Assembly (NCBI GenBank): GCA_030647775.1
Contig: JAUSJC010000010.1
Span: forward strand, 372,001-436,000
Source of the DNA: Candidatus Curtissbacteria bacterium
Lineage (GTDB): Bacteria; Patescibacteria; Microgenomatia; Curtissbacterales; GWA2-41-24
DNA length: 64,000 nucleotides
Reading direction: 5' to 3'
This document shows positions 26,922-35,275 of this stretch, one piece after another. The notes under the pieces are model-generated. The model was not told the origin of the DNA. It ran no database searches and saw nothing but the letters and a program-made list of their open reading frames with translations. The position numbers and the translations under genes were made by a program. How positions within the stretch are numbered: position 1 is the stretch's first letter; each line of letters starts with the position of its first letter.

Positions 26922-27479
26922 ATGTGTCTCTATAACAAGTTAAGATATCTAATATTGCCTATCAGGCAAATAGATAGCGCTCTACCGTCAAGTGGCCAAA
27001 TCGTCGACCTTGGCTGTGGTCAGGGTATCCTGGCCGCTTATCTGGCGAGGAGAAAAGAGCGCAATGTCATAGGCGTAGATCTCGACGCAGCTAGGTTGCC
27101 AAACAAAGAGTTGGCAAACCTTAAATTTATAAAGGCCGATATCACTAAATACAATCTAAAAAACGTCGACGGTATTGTCATTTCCGACGTCCTTCACCAT
27201 ATAAGCCGTGTCGACCAAAGTGAACTTCTTGCCAAAATCGCCAAAGGTTTAAAGAGAGGGGGTATCCTTGTTATCAAAGAAATAGATTCGAAAGAATTTA
27301 TCAGAAGCAAGCTTACCAGGCTCTGGGATTTTATTCTCTACCCCCATGATGAAATTTCTTTCTCGAATTCCCAAACACTCACGCGAAATCTAAAAAGGTT
27401 AGGTTTTAATGTTAACGTCCAAAGGGTGGTTACATGGTTTCCCGGCTCAACCACTCTCTACATATGTACAAAAAGATAA
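26922..27479 (+). CDS. Class I SAM-dependent methyltransferase
   Basis: A 185-residue enzyme. Motif I is IVDLGCGQGILAAYL (about residues 27-41), followed by VIGVDLDAARL (acidic turn), IKADITKYNL and GIVISDVLHHI, in canonical order. A short C-terminal part contains WFPGSTTLYIC. It starts 2 nt after the acyltransferase stop and its 3' end overlaps the next GT39 gene by 16 nt. Inferred to methylate a sugar or a lipid-linked precursor; no further specificity is visible. Confidence 0.83.
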   Translation: MCLYNKLRYLILPIRQIDSALPSSGQIVDLGCGQGILAAYLARRKERNVIGVDLDAARLPNKELANLKFIKADITKYNLKNVDGIVISDVLHHISRVDQSELLAKIAKGLKRGGILVIKEIDSKEFIRSKLTRLWDFILYPHDEISFSNSQTLTRNLKRLGFNVNVQRVVTWFPGSTTLYICTKR

Positions 27480-29110
27480 GCAGAGCTTTTCCGCGAATAA
27501 GCGAAGCTTTTCTACGAATAAGCAGAGCTTTTCTACGAATAAGCAGAGCTTTTCTACGAATAAGCAGAGCTTTTCATCAAATAATAAAATTTTGGCCAAT
27601 TGCTACTCTTCTTTTAATAACCCTTATTTCAAGAATCATAAATTTAGAAAAACTTTTCTATTTTACCTACGATGAATCAATCCCGGCTTTTGTCGGCCGC
27701 CGCCTCATTCTTTGGTATCACATTCCCTTAATCGGCGGCGCCACGCCGTTTGGTTTTCACCTTGGCCCTTATTTTTACTGGTTTTACGCCGCGCTTCTTG
27801 CCGTCGGCCGTCTTAACCCGCTTGTCTGGGGATATGCCGCTACAGTCATTTCAGTATTTACTACCTTATTAATGTATATTGTCGGCAAGAACTTCGGCGG
27901 CAAAAAAGTCGGTATTACCGCGGCAGTGTTCTGGACGTTTTCGTACCTTGCTAATATCTACGACCGCCATCTCTGGGCGCTTTTCTGGGGCCCGCTAACT
28001 AGCCTTTTAGTTTTGTTTTTCTTAGAAAAAATAATTTCCGGCCGTCAAAAATTCATTTATCTGCTTGCCTTAACAATTGGTCTTTCCATTCATGCCGATC
28101 CGTCGAATATTATCTTTGTCATTCTTGCCGTTTTTGCTTTCGCCTACTGGAAGGTGTCTATCAAGAAGAATCTATCGATTCTTTTTGCGGCCATTATTCT
28201 TTTTACCCTTCCGCTTGTTGCTTTTGACCTTCGCCACGATTTTGCCAATATCCGCCCGACTGCAGGTTTCATCAAGGCCGGCGCAAACACCCCGGCAATC
28301 CGTACCCAAAAATTCGTTACCAATTCGCTTCTGTTCCCGCAGGCGGCAACACGCCTTGTCTATACTTTTGGGGATAACCAAGTTGCTAAACAGTATTCCT
28401 ATTGCAAAAACTTCGTCGCCGAAAAGTTTGCCGCCACTGCTCAAATCTTTGTTTTCTTATCCGCCTTTGCCATTCTTGCTTTCATCCTCTGGTCTTTCAA
28501 AAACCGCCAAAGTTTATGGTTTCTTGTTTCCAGTTTATTGTTGCTCTACTTCCTCGGCATCCAAATTTATGGCACGATTCTCGGCGGTGACATTTTTGAG
28601 CACTACATCACTGGCCTTTTCCCGGCGTTTTTACTAATTACCGCCTTTTTTGTAAGCAAATTACCCAAAAAACTTTGGCTTGTTGCCCTTGGCATTTTTG
28701 TCGCCGCCAATCTTTATAAATTATCGCTTGCTCAAAACAGTCAGGGGCTGACCGAAAAAAGAGAAGCAATTGAATATACAATGCGGCAGGTGGGGGATAA
28801 ACCATTTTCGCTTGACTCCCTGTCAACCTGCTGGAAGTTGAATGGCTACCGCTATCTTTTTGCCGTTTACGGTAGGGAGCCGGTCAAAAGTTATGTCGAC
28901 CCAAATTTTGCCTACCTTTATGGTACTACCCCGGTCTGGGATCATCATCCGGCGACTGTCGTCGCCTTTGTGGTTCACGACTACGCCCCCGAAACTCAAG
29001 CCTTTTACCAACGCTACGCCCTTTTAAAATCCCACCAAATTTCCTCATCCAAATTTGGCTCCATTGAGGTAATCGTAATGGATAACTCAACAGGCTGGTT
29101 TGATAAATAG
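27464..29110 (+). CDS. GT39/ArnT-like membrane glycosyltransferase with repeat-extended N-terminus
   Basis: About 548 residues from ATG 27464 (MYKKISRAF). The first 40 residues are five in-frame copies of a heptad of the form I-S-R-A-F-L-R produced by a 21-bp tandem repeat, giving a basic amphipathic N-terminal extension before the first helix (about 44-58). After that helix comes FYFTYDESIPAFVGRR (D70-E71), the catalytic loop motif of GT39 enzymes, and then WYHIPLIGGATPFG. A hydrophilic C-terminal domain follows about ten helices. A start downstream of the repeat cannot be excluded, as no Shine-Dalgarno is seen. It belongs to the 24800-37646 operon. Confidence 0.77.
   Translation: MYKKISRAFPRISEAFLRISRAFLRISRAFLRISRAFHQIIKFWPIATLLLITLISRIINLEKLFYFTYDESIPAFVGRRLILWYHIPLIGGATPFGFHLGPYFYWFYAALLAVGRLNPLVWGYAATVISVFTTLLMYIVGKNFGGKKVGITAAVFWTFSYLANIYDRHLWALFWGPLTSLLVLFFLEKIISGRQKFIYLLALTIGLSIHADPSNIIFVILAVFAFAYWKVSIKKNLSILFAAIILFTLPLVAFDLRHDFANIRPTAGFIKAGANTPAIRTQKFVTNSLLFPQAATRLVYTFGDNQVAKQYSYCKNFVAEKFAATAQIFVFLSAFAILAFILWSFKNRQSLWFLVSSLLLLYFLGIQIYGTILGGDIFEHYITGLFPAFLLITAFFVSKLPKKLWLVALGIFVAANLYKLSLAQNSQGLTEKREAIEYTMRQVGDKPFSLDSLSTCWKLNGYRYLFAVYGREPVKSYVDPNFAYLYGTTPVWDHHPATVVAFVVHDYAPETQAFYQRYALLKSHQISSSKFGSIEVIVMDNSTGWFDK
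27478..27582 (+). repeat. 21-bp minisatellite, five copies, in the coding region
   Basis: Five tandem 21-nt units (27478-27498, 27499-27519, 27520-27540, 27541-27561, 27562-27582). Units 3 and 4 are identical (AAGCAGAGCTTTTCTACGAA then T); the others differ at a few positions. As 21 is a multiple of 3, copy-number change would keep the frame of the GT39 gene and only alter its N-terminal length. Confidence 0.92.
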
Positions 29111-29112
29111 CG

Positions 29113-29141
29113 TTGTAACCCTAAAACCACTAAACTATACT
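29113..29141 (+). promoter_or_regulatory. Internal sigma70-like promoter before the flippase gene
   Basis: TTGTAA (29113-29118), a 17-nt spacer and TATACT (29136-29141) stand 9 nt before ATG 29151, with no Shine-Dalgarno. It is a secondary promoter inside the long plus-strand operon, probably giving a leaderless flippase mRNA. Confidence 0.5.
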
Positions 29142-29150
29142 TAAATTCAA

Positions 29151-30374
29151 ATGCCAAAACGGCTCCTTAATTTGCTTTATACAGACACTGGCCGCGACAC
29201 TTCTATTGTCTTTATCGGTACACTTATGAACGTAGTCGCGGGCGGTTTATTCTTCATCTTTGTCCCGCGGCTTTTAGGTCCCGCCAACTATGGTCTTTTC
29301 TCCGTTGTTATCTCTACGTGTATTATGGTTGCAGCAATTGCTAATTTTGGACTAGATACAGGAATATTGCGCTTTGCCAAAAAAGAAAATACGCTGCTTG
29401 GTTTTGCTTTTAAATCTTATCTACTGCTAGGTTTGGCAACTGCAGTTCTGGGGTTTATTGCTGCTCCTTATATCGCACAACTTTTGGGCTATATTGAAGT
29501 TACCGCTCTGCTTCGGATCGGTTTTATTGGAGTTATTTTTATCCTGCTGACAAATTTTTTTGTGGCAGCTCTTCAAAGCAGGGGAGAATTCAAAAAAGCA
29601 TCCATTGTTAATATTTCGTCGAACCTTTCGCGTCTTCTAATCCTGGCTATTGCTTATTATTTCTTTACTGTTAATTTAACTTTCTTAACTGCCCTCTTTT
29701 TTCTTATTACGGCAGTATCTGTCGTCATTGGAGCCGTTTATCAACCAATCAGTTTTAAAAAAACTACGCAAAATAAAAAAGAATTTTTTAAATACAACTT
29801 CTGGATCGCGTCTGCGCTTATTATTTCTTCAGTCCCTTTCGACAGCTTCATTCTTCTTAAACTTGCCGGTCCCGTAGCAACCGGCCTCTATGCCGCCCCA
29901 TTCAAGATTCTAACCTTTGCCTATCAATTCGGCGGTAATTTCACAAGAGTCTTGTCCAGCCGTTATTCAAGCTTCGATACTGCTGATAAGGCCATAAAGT
30001 TTTCAAAAAAATCCTTAGCGTTTCCGTTGGTCTTTTCCGCAGGACTGGCATTTTTAGTTCTGTTGGCACCTTTCATAACAATTCTTTTTGGAGAGAACTT
30101 CGGCCCGGCCATCCCAGTTATGAGAATTCTCTCCGTAGGTTTTATATTCTTTTTCATCTCGACCATTCCCTCGTCCATTATTCTTTACTACTTGGGAAAA
30201 TCAAACGTTTCTTTCTGGATCACGGTTATTCGCTATCTAGTGTTTATAATCCTTCTTATTACCCTTGTTCCCCGGTTGCAAGCCATCGGGGGTGCCTGGG
30301 CGTTTACAATCACCGAGCTGATATCACTCGTTCTAATGTCGGCATATGCAATCTACAAGTTGCAAGCAAAATGA
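29151..30374 (+). CDS. wzx: Wzx-type oligosaccharide flippase (MATE/MOP superfamily)
   Basis: A 407-residue protein with about twelve hydrophobic helices. The start TSIVFIGTLMNVVAGGLFFIFVPRLLGPANYGLFSVV is typical of polysaccharide_synt/Wzx transporters, where a conserved R-x-LGP-x-x-YG follows helix 1. GNFTRVLSSRYS matches the mid-protein region. It would translocate undecaprenyl-linked oligosaccharides across the membrane, feeding the polymerase or ligase at 45927. The locus therefore has both Wzx and ABC export routes. The length is a little short of the common 420-480 residues. Confidence 0.87.
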   Translation: MPKRLLNLLYTDTGRDTSIVFIGTLMNVVAGGLFFIFVPRLLGPANYGLFSVVISTCIMVAAIANFGLDTGILRFAKKENTLLGFAFKSYLLLGLATAVLGFIAAPYIAQLLGYIEVTALLRIGFIGVIFILLTNFFVAALQSRGEFKKASIVNISSNLSRLLILAIAYYFFTVNLTFLTALFFLITAVSVVIGAVYQPISFKKTTQNKKEFFKYNFWIASALIISSVPFDSFILLKLAGPVATGLYAAPFKILTFAYQFGGNFTRVLSSRYSSFDTADKAIKFSKKSLAFPLVFSAGLAFLVLLAPFITILFGENFGPAIPVMRILSVGFIFFFISTIPSSIILYYLGKSNVSFWITVIRYLVFIILLITLVPRLQAIGGAWAFTITELISLVLMSAYAIYKLQAK

Positions 30375-31099
30375 ACATCAAGCTTTCGGTTATTGTTCCT
30401 GTTTATAACGAAGAGAAACGCCTCAAGGGCGGTTTTGAGCATTACTACTCATATCTTAAAAAGCAGAAGTATCCGTGGGAACTGATTTTTGTCAACGACG
30501 GTTCGCGTGATAACACTCTTGACCTTTTAAATAAAACCGCCAAAGGCAAAACAAATATCCGGATCATTTCTTACGGACAAAACCGGGGGAAAGGTTATGC
30601 CATCGTTCAGGGCATTAAAAATGCCAATGGTGAGATTGTTTTATTTACCGACCTAGACCATTCTGTTCCCGTTGAAACTGTCGAAAACTTTTTCCCATAT
30701 TTTGAAAAAGGATACTCGGTTGTTATTGGTTCGCGCCGTGTAAAAGGCGCCAAAATCGCCGTCCACCAAAAACCATTAAGAGAGTTTTTAGGCCGGGGCT
30801 TTACGGCAATCGTTAATTTTTTTATCTACTGGGGGATAGCCGACGCCACTTGCGGGTTTAAAGCATTTGAAAATAAAATCGCCCAAAAGATTTTTAGCAA
30901 AATTACCGTTTTCGATTGGGCTTTTGATGCCGAAATCCTTTATATTTGCAAAAAGAATAAAATTAAAATTGCCCAGGCGCCCGTTACCTGGAGCGATGCT
31001 CGTGGTTCCAAAGTTTCCTTAAAAAAGGATATTGTAAGGTCAATGAGCGGTATTTTTAAAATCCGCCTAAACGACCTTCAAGGAAAATACTCACTATGA
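30371..31099 (+). CDS. ALG5-like GT2 (polyprenyl-phosphate glucosyltransferase-like)
   Basis: A 242-residue GT2 enzyme: VIVPVYNEEKRL, WELIFVNDGSRDNT, NRGKGYAIVQGI, the DxD-like FTDLDHSVP, SVVIGSRRVKGA and ATCGFKAFENKIAQKIF. The combination of SRR-x-KGA with a TxGFKxF motif is typical of dolichyl-phosphate beta-glucosyltransferase (ALG5) relatives. It starts within the flippase stop (ATGA overlap) and overlaps the next gene by 4 nt. It probably makes polyprenyl-P-hexose, the donor for the GT39 and YfhO-like enzymes around it. Confidence 0.87.
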   Translation: MNIKLSVIVPVYNEEKRLKGGFEHYYSYLKKQKYPWELIFVNDGSRDNTLDLLNKTAKGKTNIRIISYGQNRGKGYAIVQGIKNANGEIVLFTDLDHSVPVETVENFFPYFEKGYSVVIGSRRVKGAKIAVHQKPLREFLGRGFTAIVNFFIYWGIADATCGFKAFENKIAQKIFSKITVFDWAFDAEILYICKKNKIKIAQAPVTWSDARGSKVSLKKDIVRSMSGIFKIRLNDLQGKYSL

Positions 31100-32502
31100 T
31101 ATTCAAGCCATCAATCCGACTTTTGTTACCTTTGTCACTCCTCTCTCATTTGATACTTTTATTTTTTACCCGTTTTACTCTTTGGCCGGAAATGGTCGTT
31201 TACCCCTATCTTTTAAACCACGGCTTTTTACTTTACCGCGACATCATTAATCCTTACCCGCCGCTTTTAGCTTTCAAGTTATCCATTTTCGCGACTATTT
31301 TTGGTTACCAGCCCGCGCCGTATCAGATCCTGGCGTGGCTGTTAATTTTAATAACGGATGTTGCAATTTTCCTCGCCGCGGCAAAAATCACAAAGAGCCC
31401 CAAAAAGGCGCTGGCGGTGACCCTCTTTTTTATCGTTTTATCAATACCCTTTGGGGTAAACGGTCTTTGGTACGATCTTGTCCAGACGCCTTTTATAATC
31501 GTTGCCGTCTACTTTTTTGGCAGGTACCTTGAGAAGAAAATCGATAATGTCGATCTTCTAGTCAGCGCCGTTTCTCTTGCCGTTGCTTTTTTTATCAAGC
31601 AGCAAGCGCTTTGGCTCATTCTTTGGTTCCTGGCCGTTTTGGTTTACAGAAAATGGAAAGATAAAAAAAATCTTCTCCGGGCAGTCTTTATAATGGTTGC
31701 CCCAATTTTAATAGGTCTCGGTTTGGAAATTTTATATGTCGTGCAGAAAGGTATTTTTCAAGACTTTGTGACATGGACTGTCTACCTACCGTTTTTCAAA
31801 GCTTCTCAAATGCCCGGTTATGTCCTTTTACCAACTTTACGTCAGGCGGCAACTGTTGCTCTTCTGTTTTTAATTTTTACTCCGGTGGTTTTAAAAAGAA
31901 ATTTCCCTCAGATATTTTATCTATCAACTGCAGTTGTCCTGCTTTTATTTGCTTACCCGCGCTTTGATTTCTTTCACCTAATCCCGTCACTATCAATCCT
32001 TGCACTCGTTTTTGCTTTAAGCATCAATGATTTCCAAAAACAAAAATCGTTGGGGGCGATCATTTCTTTAGGGGCTTTGGTATTTTTTTCATTAGTCACC
32101 GCAAGTTATCTCAAAAGCAACTGGACGCGCGAAGTGCGTTTTTTTGAAAAAGATGTTTCCAAAGCTGCCGATGTCTTGCAAAAAGTTAACCCGAAAGGTA
32201 AACCTATTTTTCTCCAAAACGTTTCAGGCCAAATCTTGGTTATTTCCCAGACTTTACCTACTAAACCTTGGGCAGATAGCTTCCCATGGTATCTTGAAAT
32301 GCCTGCTGTGCAGGCAAATATTATCGGGGGCATTTTGAATGAAAAACCGGATATCGTGGTCTACAAACCTTACACCGGCATGGGGAAGTATCAAATCGCT
32401 TCTTACCGTCCGCAAAAAGTTGCTGATTTCCTGGACCAAAATTATAAAGAAGTGCTAAAAATTGATGGGAATCTTCAACTCAAAGCCCGGCTCTTTAAAT
32501 GA
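31096..32502 (+). CDS. Polytopic membrane glycosyltransferase (GT39/GT83-like)
   Basis: A 468-residue protein with about ten helices. The loop after helix 1 has YRDIINPYPPLLAF, recalling GT-C proteins where the acidic residue and an NPYPP stretch precede helix 2. A hydrophilic tail (about 375-468) would be outside. Flanking 4-nt ATGA overlaps tie it to the ALG5-like and YfhO-like genes. A GT-C assignment is inferred from topology, loop motif and context, not from a strong sequence signature. Confidence 0.65.
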   Translation: MIFKPSIRLLLPLSLLSHLILLFFTRFTLWPEMVVYPYLLNHGFLLYRDIINPYPPLLAFKLSIFATIFGYQPAPYQILAWLLILITDVAIFLAAAKITKSPKKALAVTLFFIVLSIPFGVNGLWYDLVQTPFIIVAVYFFGRYLEKKIDNVDLLVSAVSLAVAFFIKQQALWLILWFLAVLVYRKWKDKKNLLRAVFIMVAPILIGLGLEILYVVQKGIFQDFVTWTVYLPFFKASQMPGYVLLPTLRQAATVALLFLIFTPVVLKRNFPQIFYLSTAVVLLLFAYPRFDFFHLIPSLSILALVFALSINDFQKQKSLGAIISLGALVFFSLVTASYLKSNWTREVRFFEKDVSKAADVLQKVNPKGKPIFLQNVSGQILVISQTLPTKPWADSFPWYLEMPAVQANIIGGILNEKPDIVVYKPYTGMGKYQIASYRPQKVADFLDQNYKEVLKIDGNLQLKARLFK

Positions 32503-34211
32503 AGACAAAGTTTTACCCGGCAATAATTTTTACCATCATATTGGCTTTCTTCCTGCCGTTTATTTTCAGGCCCGAGCTTTTGACAATTCGCGATAACGAT
32601 CTGGGCAGGACTTATATTCCGCTTTTTAGTTTCTTTAAAGATTCGATTGGTTTAAACCGTCAGTTTCCCCTTTGGCGTCCCAGCCAGATGATGGGGGAGA
32701 CATTAATTGGTAATCCGCTTTGGTCACCAATCTATCCTCTCAATGTTATTTTTGTTCTTTTACCAACCGGTTTAGGAAGTATTATCTATCTGCTTTTTCA
32801 TTTCGAGCTTGCGGGTCTTTCAACCTATTTTCTTGGCAGGTCATTCAGATTATCTAGTATCGCGTCGGCCTCAGCCGCCTTTTTTTATGCATTCTCCGTA
32901 AAAATGCTTCTTCATCTTTCGGCCGGCCACGTTACTATGATAGCTGCTGCCAGCTTCATCCCCATGGCGTTTCTATCTGTTAGGCAGTTGATCATCAAGC
33001 CGTCTTTTTCATGGACTGTCGCCGGATCAATATCTCTGGCCGCGATGTATATTACCTACCCGACAATTTTTTATTACACCATTATTTTCCTGGCCATTTA
33101 TTATCTATATAAATATCCGCCAAAGTTAATCAAAAATTTCGACGTTTTAAAATCGGCGAAATACTTTTGGCCATTTATTATTTTGATGTTTGTAACTCTC
33201 GGTCTTGCCGCCGCCGCCATTCTGCCGCAGCTGGAATTTGCCCCGTTTTCTACAAGAAGCTCATTGGGCTTTAGCGATGTTGCCCAGCCGCTTTGGAATT
33301 TAAAACGCTTCGCCACAAGTCTCTTTTTCCCTTATTTAAAGTTTTCAAGCTTTGACCATGAGTCATTTCTATATCTAGGGGTAGTGCCGACGCTCCTTGC
33401 CGCCTTTGGCTTCATGCACCTTCCCAAAACTCGCAAAATAACTGTCGGCTTGTTTGGCTTACTCACTGCCGCCTTTGCTGCCGGCGCCTCAACTCCGGTT
33501 TTTAGGCTTGCCTACGAATTTCTCCCCGTACTTAAGTATTCACGAATCACAACCCGCCCGTGGTTTATCGTTGCTCTAATCGTTGCGCTCCTTGCCGCCT
33601 TTGGCATTTCTAAAATAAAAAGTAAATTGATCATTTTCCTACTTTTAATATTTTTTCTCGCGGAGAATTTATTTATCGGTTACAAAAAAATTCTATCGAT
33701 TCCCAACCTTTCGTTTAGCAACGAGAGCTTTTATCAGTATTTAGCAAATGACCGCGACATTTTTAGGGTTTACTGCACGACTTATTGTTTTAACCCCCAG
33801 CTGCTTGCAAAATATAATATAAAAATACTTGCCGGAGAGACGCCGATTCAGGAAAAAAGCGTTGTTGATTTTCTAGAGAAGGCGGGGAACTATAAATACC
33901 AACACTTTGCCGTCATATTCCCTCCGTACCAAGTCTGGCAGGTACCTAACCCTCCTCAGCCAAACCCATCGCTTCTAGCACAAGCGAACGTCAAGTATGT
34001 AGCCTCTACTTACAAGCTTGGGGATGAAAACTTTAAATTCGTGGGTCAGTTCCAAAACATCTTACTTTATATAAACCGGTTTAAGTCCGAGCGCGCGCTA
34101 ATTGATATTAGTTACCATCCTAAAAGTTTTATTACCGGATTGATAGTTTCAGCCTTAACAATTCTTGCCCTAATTTTATGGTATATTCGCACACGTAAGT
34201 TTCCTAAATGA
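32499..34211 (+). CDS. YfhO-like polytopic membrane protein (putative GT-C)
   Basis: A 570-residue protein with a dozen or so helices. Near the N-terminus it has TIRDNDLGRTYIPLFSFFKDS followed by FPLWRPSQMMGETLIGNPLWSPIYPLN, a pattern of YfhO-family membrane proteins (acidic loop, then W-x-G-NP-x-x-SPxYP). In Firmicutes YfhO-type proteins glycosylate lipoteichoic acid or assist antimicrobial-peptide resistance. A hydrophilic region follows the last large helix block (about 400-535) before a final C-terminal helix. Overlaps by 4 nt on both sides. Confidence 0.78.
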   Translation: MKTKFYPAIIFTIILAFFLPFIFRPELLTIRDNDLGRTYIPLFSFFKDSIGLNRQFPLWRPSQMMGETLIGNPLWSPIYPLNVIFVLLPTGLGSIIYLLFHFELAGLSTYFLGRSFRLSSIASASAAFFYAFSVKMLLHLSAGHVTMIAAASFIPMAFLSVRQLIIKPSFSWTVAGSISLAAMYITYPTIFYYTIIFLAIYYLYKYPPKLIKNFDVLKSAKYFWPFIILMFVTLGLAAAAILPQLEFAPFSTRSSLGFSDVAQPLWNLKRFATSLFFPYLKFSSFDHESFLYLGVVPTLLAAFGFMHLPKTRKITVGLFGLLTAAFAAGASTPVFRLAYEFLPVLKYSRITTRPWFIVALIVALLAAFGISKIKSKLIIFLLLIFFLAENLFIGYKKILSIPNLSFSNESFYQYLANDRDIFRVYCTTYCFNPQLLAKYNIKILAGETPIQEKSVVDFLEKAGNYKYQHFAVIFPPYQVWQVPNPPQPNPSLLAQANVKYVASTYKLGDENFKFVGQFQNILLYINRFKSERALIDISYHPKSFITGLIVSALTILALILWYIRTRKFPK

Positions 34212-35275
34212 AAAATATCGCCATTTTAAGTTTTTACTCTGGAGTTGTTGAAAGGGGGGTGGAGACTTTTACTTTGGAAATCTCCAAACGGCTTGCCAAA
34301 AATTACAATGTAACAATTTTTACGGCAGGCCCCGTTCTCCAGCAGAAATTTAAAGTTAAAGAGATAAAGGCTTTTGCCAAACCGCCCAAGTCTTCAAAGG
34401 GTATTTTGGGGAAATTTTATCTCGATTGGCAATCATTAAAAATTCTGCTTTTTACCCTGCGGGTTCTGCCGGTAATTTTCAAAAACAAATATCAAGTGAT
34501 TATACCTTTAAACGGCGGTTGGCAAATTGCGGTCTTGAGAACCTTCTCAAAACTTTCAGGCAGCAAAATTTTAGTTTCCGGCCATGCCGGCATCGGTTCG
34601 GACGACGCATGGAATTTATTTTTCAGGCCCGAAGTCTTTGTTGCTTTAACAAAAACCCAAAGTGGCTGGGCCAAGAAACTCGTTCCAGAAGTAAAAACGG
34701 TTGTTATCCCAAACGGCGTGGATCTTTCCCGTTTTAATCCTAAAGTTAAGCCCCAGGACGTTTCGCTTCCCAAGCCGATTATCATTTGTGCTTCTGCCCT
34801 TGTCCCTTATAAAAGAATTGATCTGACTATCAAAGCCGTTGCCAAAACAAAAAACTTGAGCCTTCTGGTTTTAGGTGATGGTGAAGAAAAAGGCGCTATC
34901 GATACGCTTGGCAAAAGACTGCTTGGCAAAAGATACTTAAGAATATGTGCCCCATACGAAAAGATGCCGGGTTATTATCGTGCCGGAAAAGTTTTTTCCC
35001 TGGCGTCAAAAACGGAAGCGTTTGGAATCGCCTACGTCGAGGCAATGGCCTGCAATCTGCCCGTTGTTACCACTAACGATTCGTCCCGCGCCGAAATCAT
35101 AGGGGATGTCGGTATCCTTACTAACCCTTCCGATTCCACTCAGTACGCCAAGGATCTGGAAATAACCGCAAAGGCAAATTACGGCAATAAACCCTATGCC
35201 CAAGCCCTAAATTTTAGCTGGAATAATGTAGCCAAAAAATATGCAGACTTAATAGAAAAGATGCTCACAAAATGA
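34208..35275 (+). CDS. GT4-family glycosyltransferase
   Basis: A 355-residue soluble GT-B enzyme. The N-terminal Rossmann domain has FYSGVVERGVETFTLEIS; the middle carries VVIPNGVDLSRFNP; the donor domain has ICASALVPYKRIDL and ASKTEAFGIAYVEAMACNLPVV with the EX7E motif intact (GluAFGIAYV-Glu). It retains anomeric configuration by family. Situated in the 24800-37646 operon, it likely extends the lipid-linked oligosaccharide in the cytoplasm. The sugar cannot be predicted. Confidence 0.88.
   Translation: MKNIAILSFYSGVVERGVETFTLEISKRLAKNYNVTIFTAGPVLQQKFKVKEIKAFAKPPKSSKGILGKFYLDWQSLKILLFTLRVLPVIFKNKYQVIIPLNGGWQIAVLRTFSKLSGSKILVSGHAGIGSDDAWNLFFRPEVFVALTKTQSGWAKKLVPEVKTVVIPNGVDLSRFNPKVKPQDVSLPKPIIICASALVPYKRIDLTIKAVAKTKNLSLLVLGDGEEKGAIDTLGKRLLGKRYLRICAPYEKMPGYYRAGKVFSLASKTEAFGIAYVEAMACNLPVVTTNDSSRAEIIGDVGILTNPSDSTQYAKDLEITAKANYGNKPYAQALNFSWNNVAKKYADLIEKMLTK

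Noticed and set aside
27478..27582. Short tandem repeat considered as CRISPR array
   Set aside because: Units are adjacent without spacers and lie in a coding frame; there are no cas genes.
27409..27675. Alternative frame over the minisatellite encoding K-Q-S-F-S-T-N repeats
   Set aside because: It is only the shifted reading of the repeat and starts inside the methyltransferase gene; the GT39 frame continues into a full protein.
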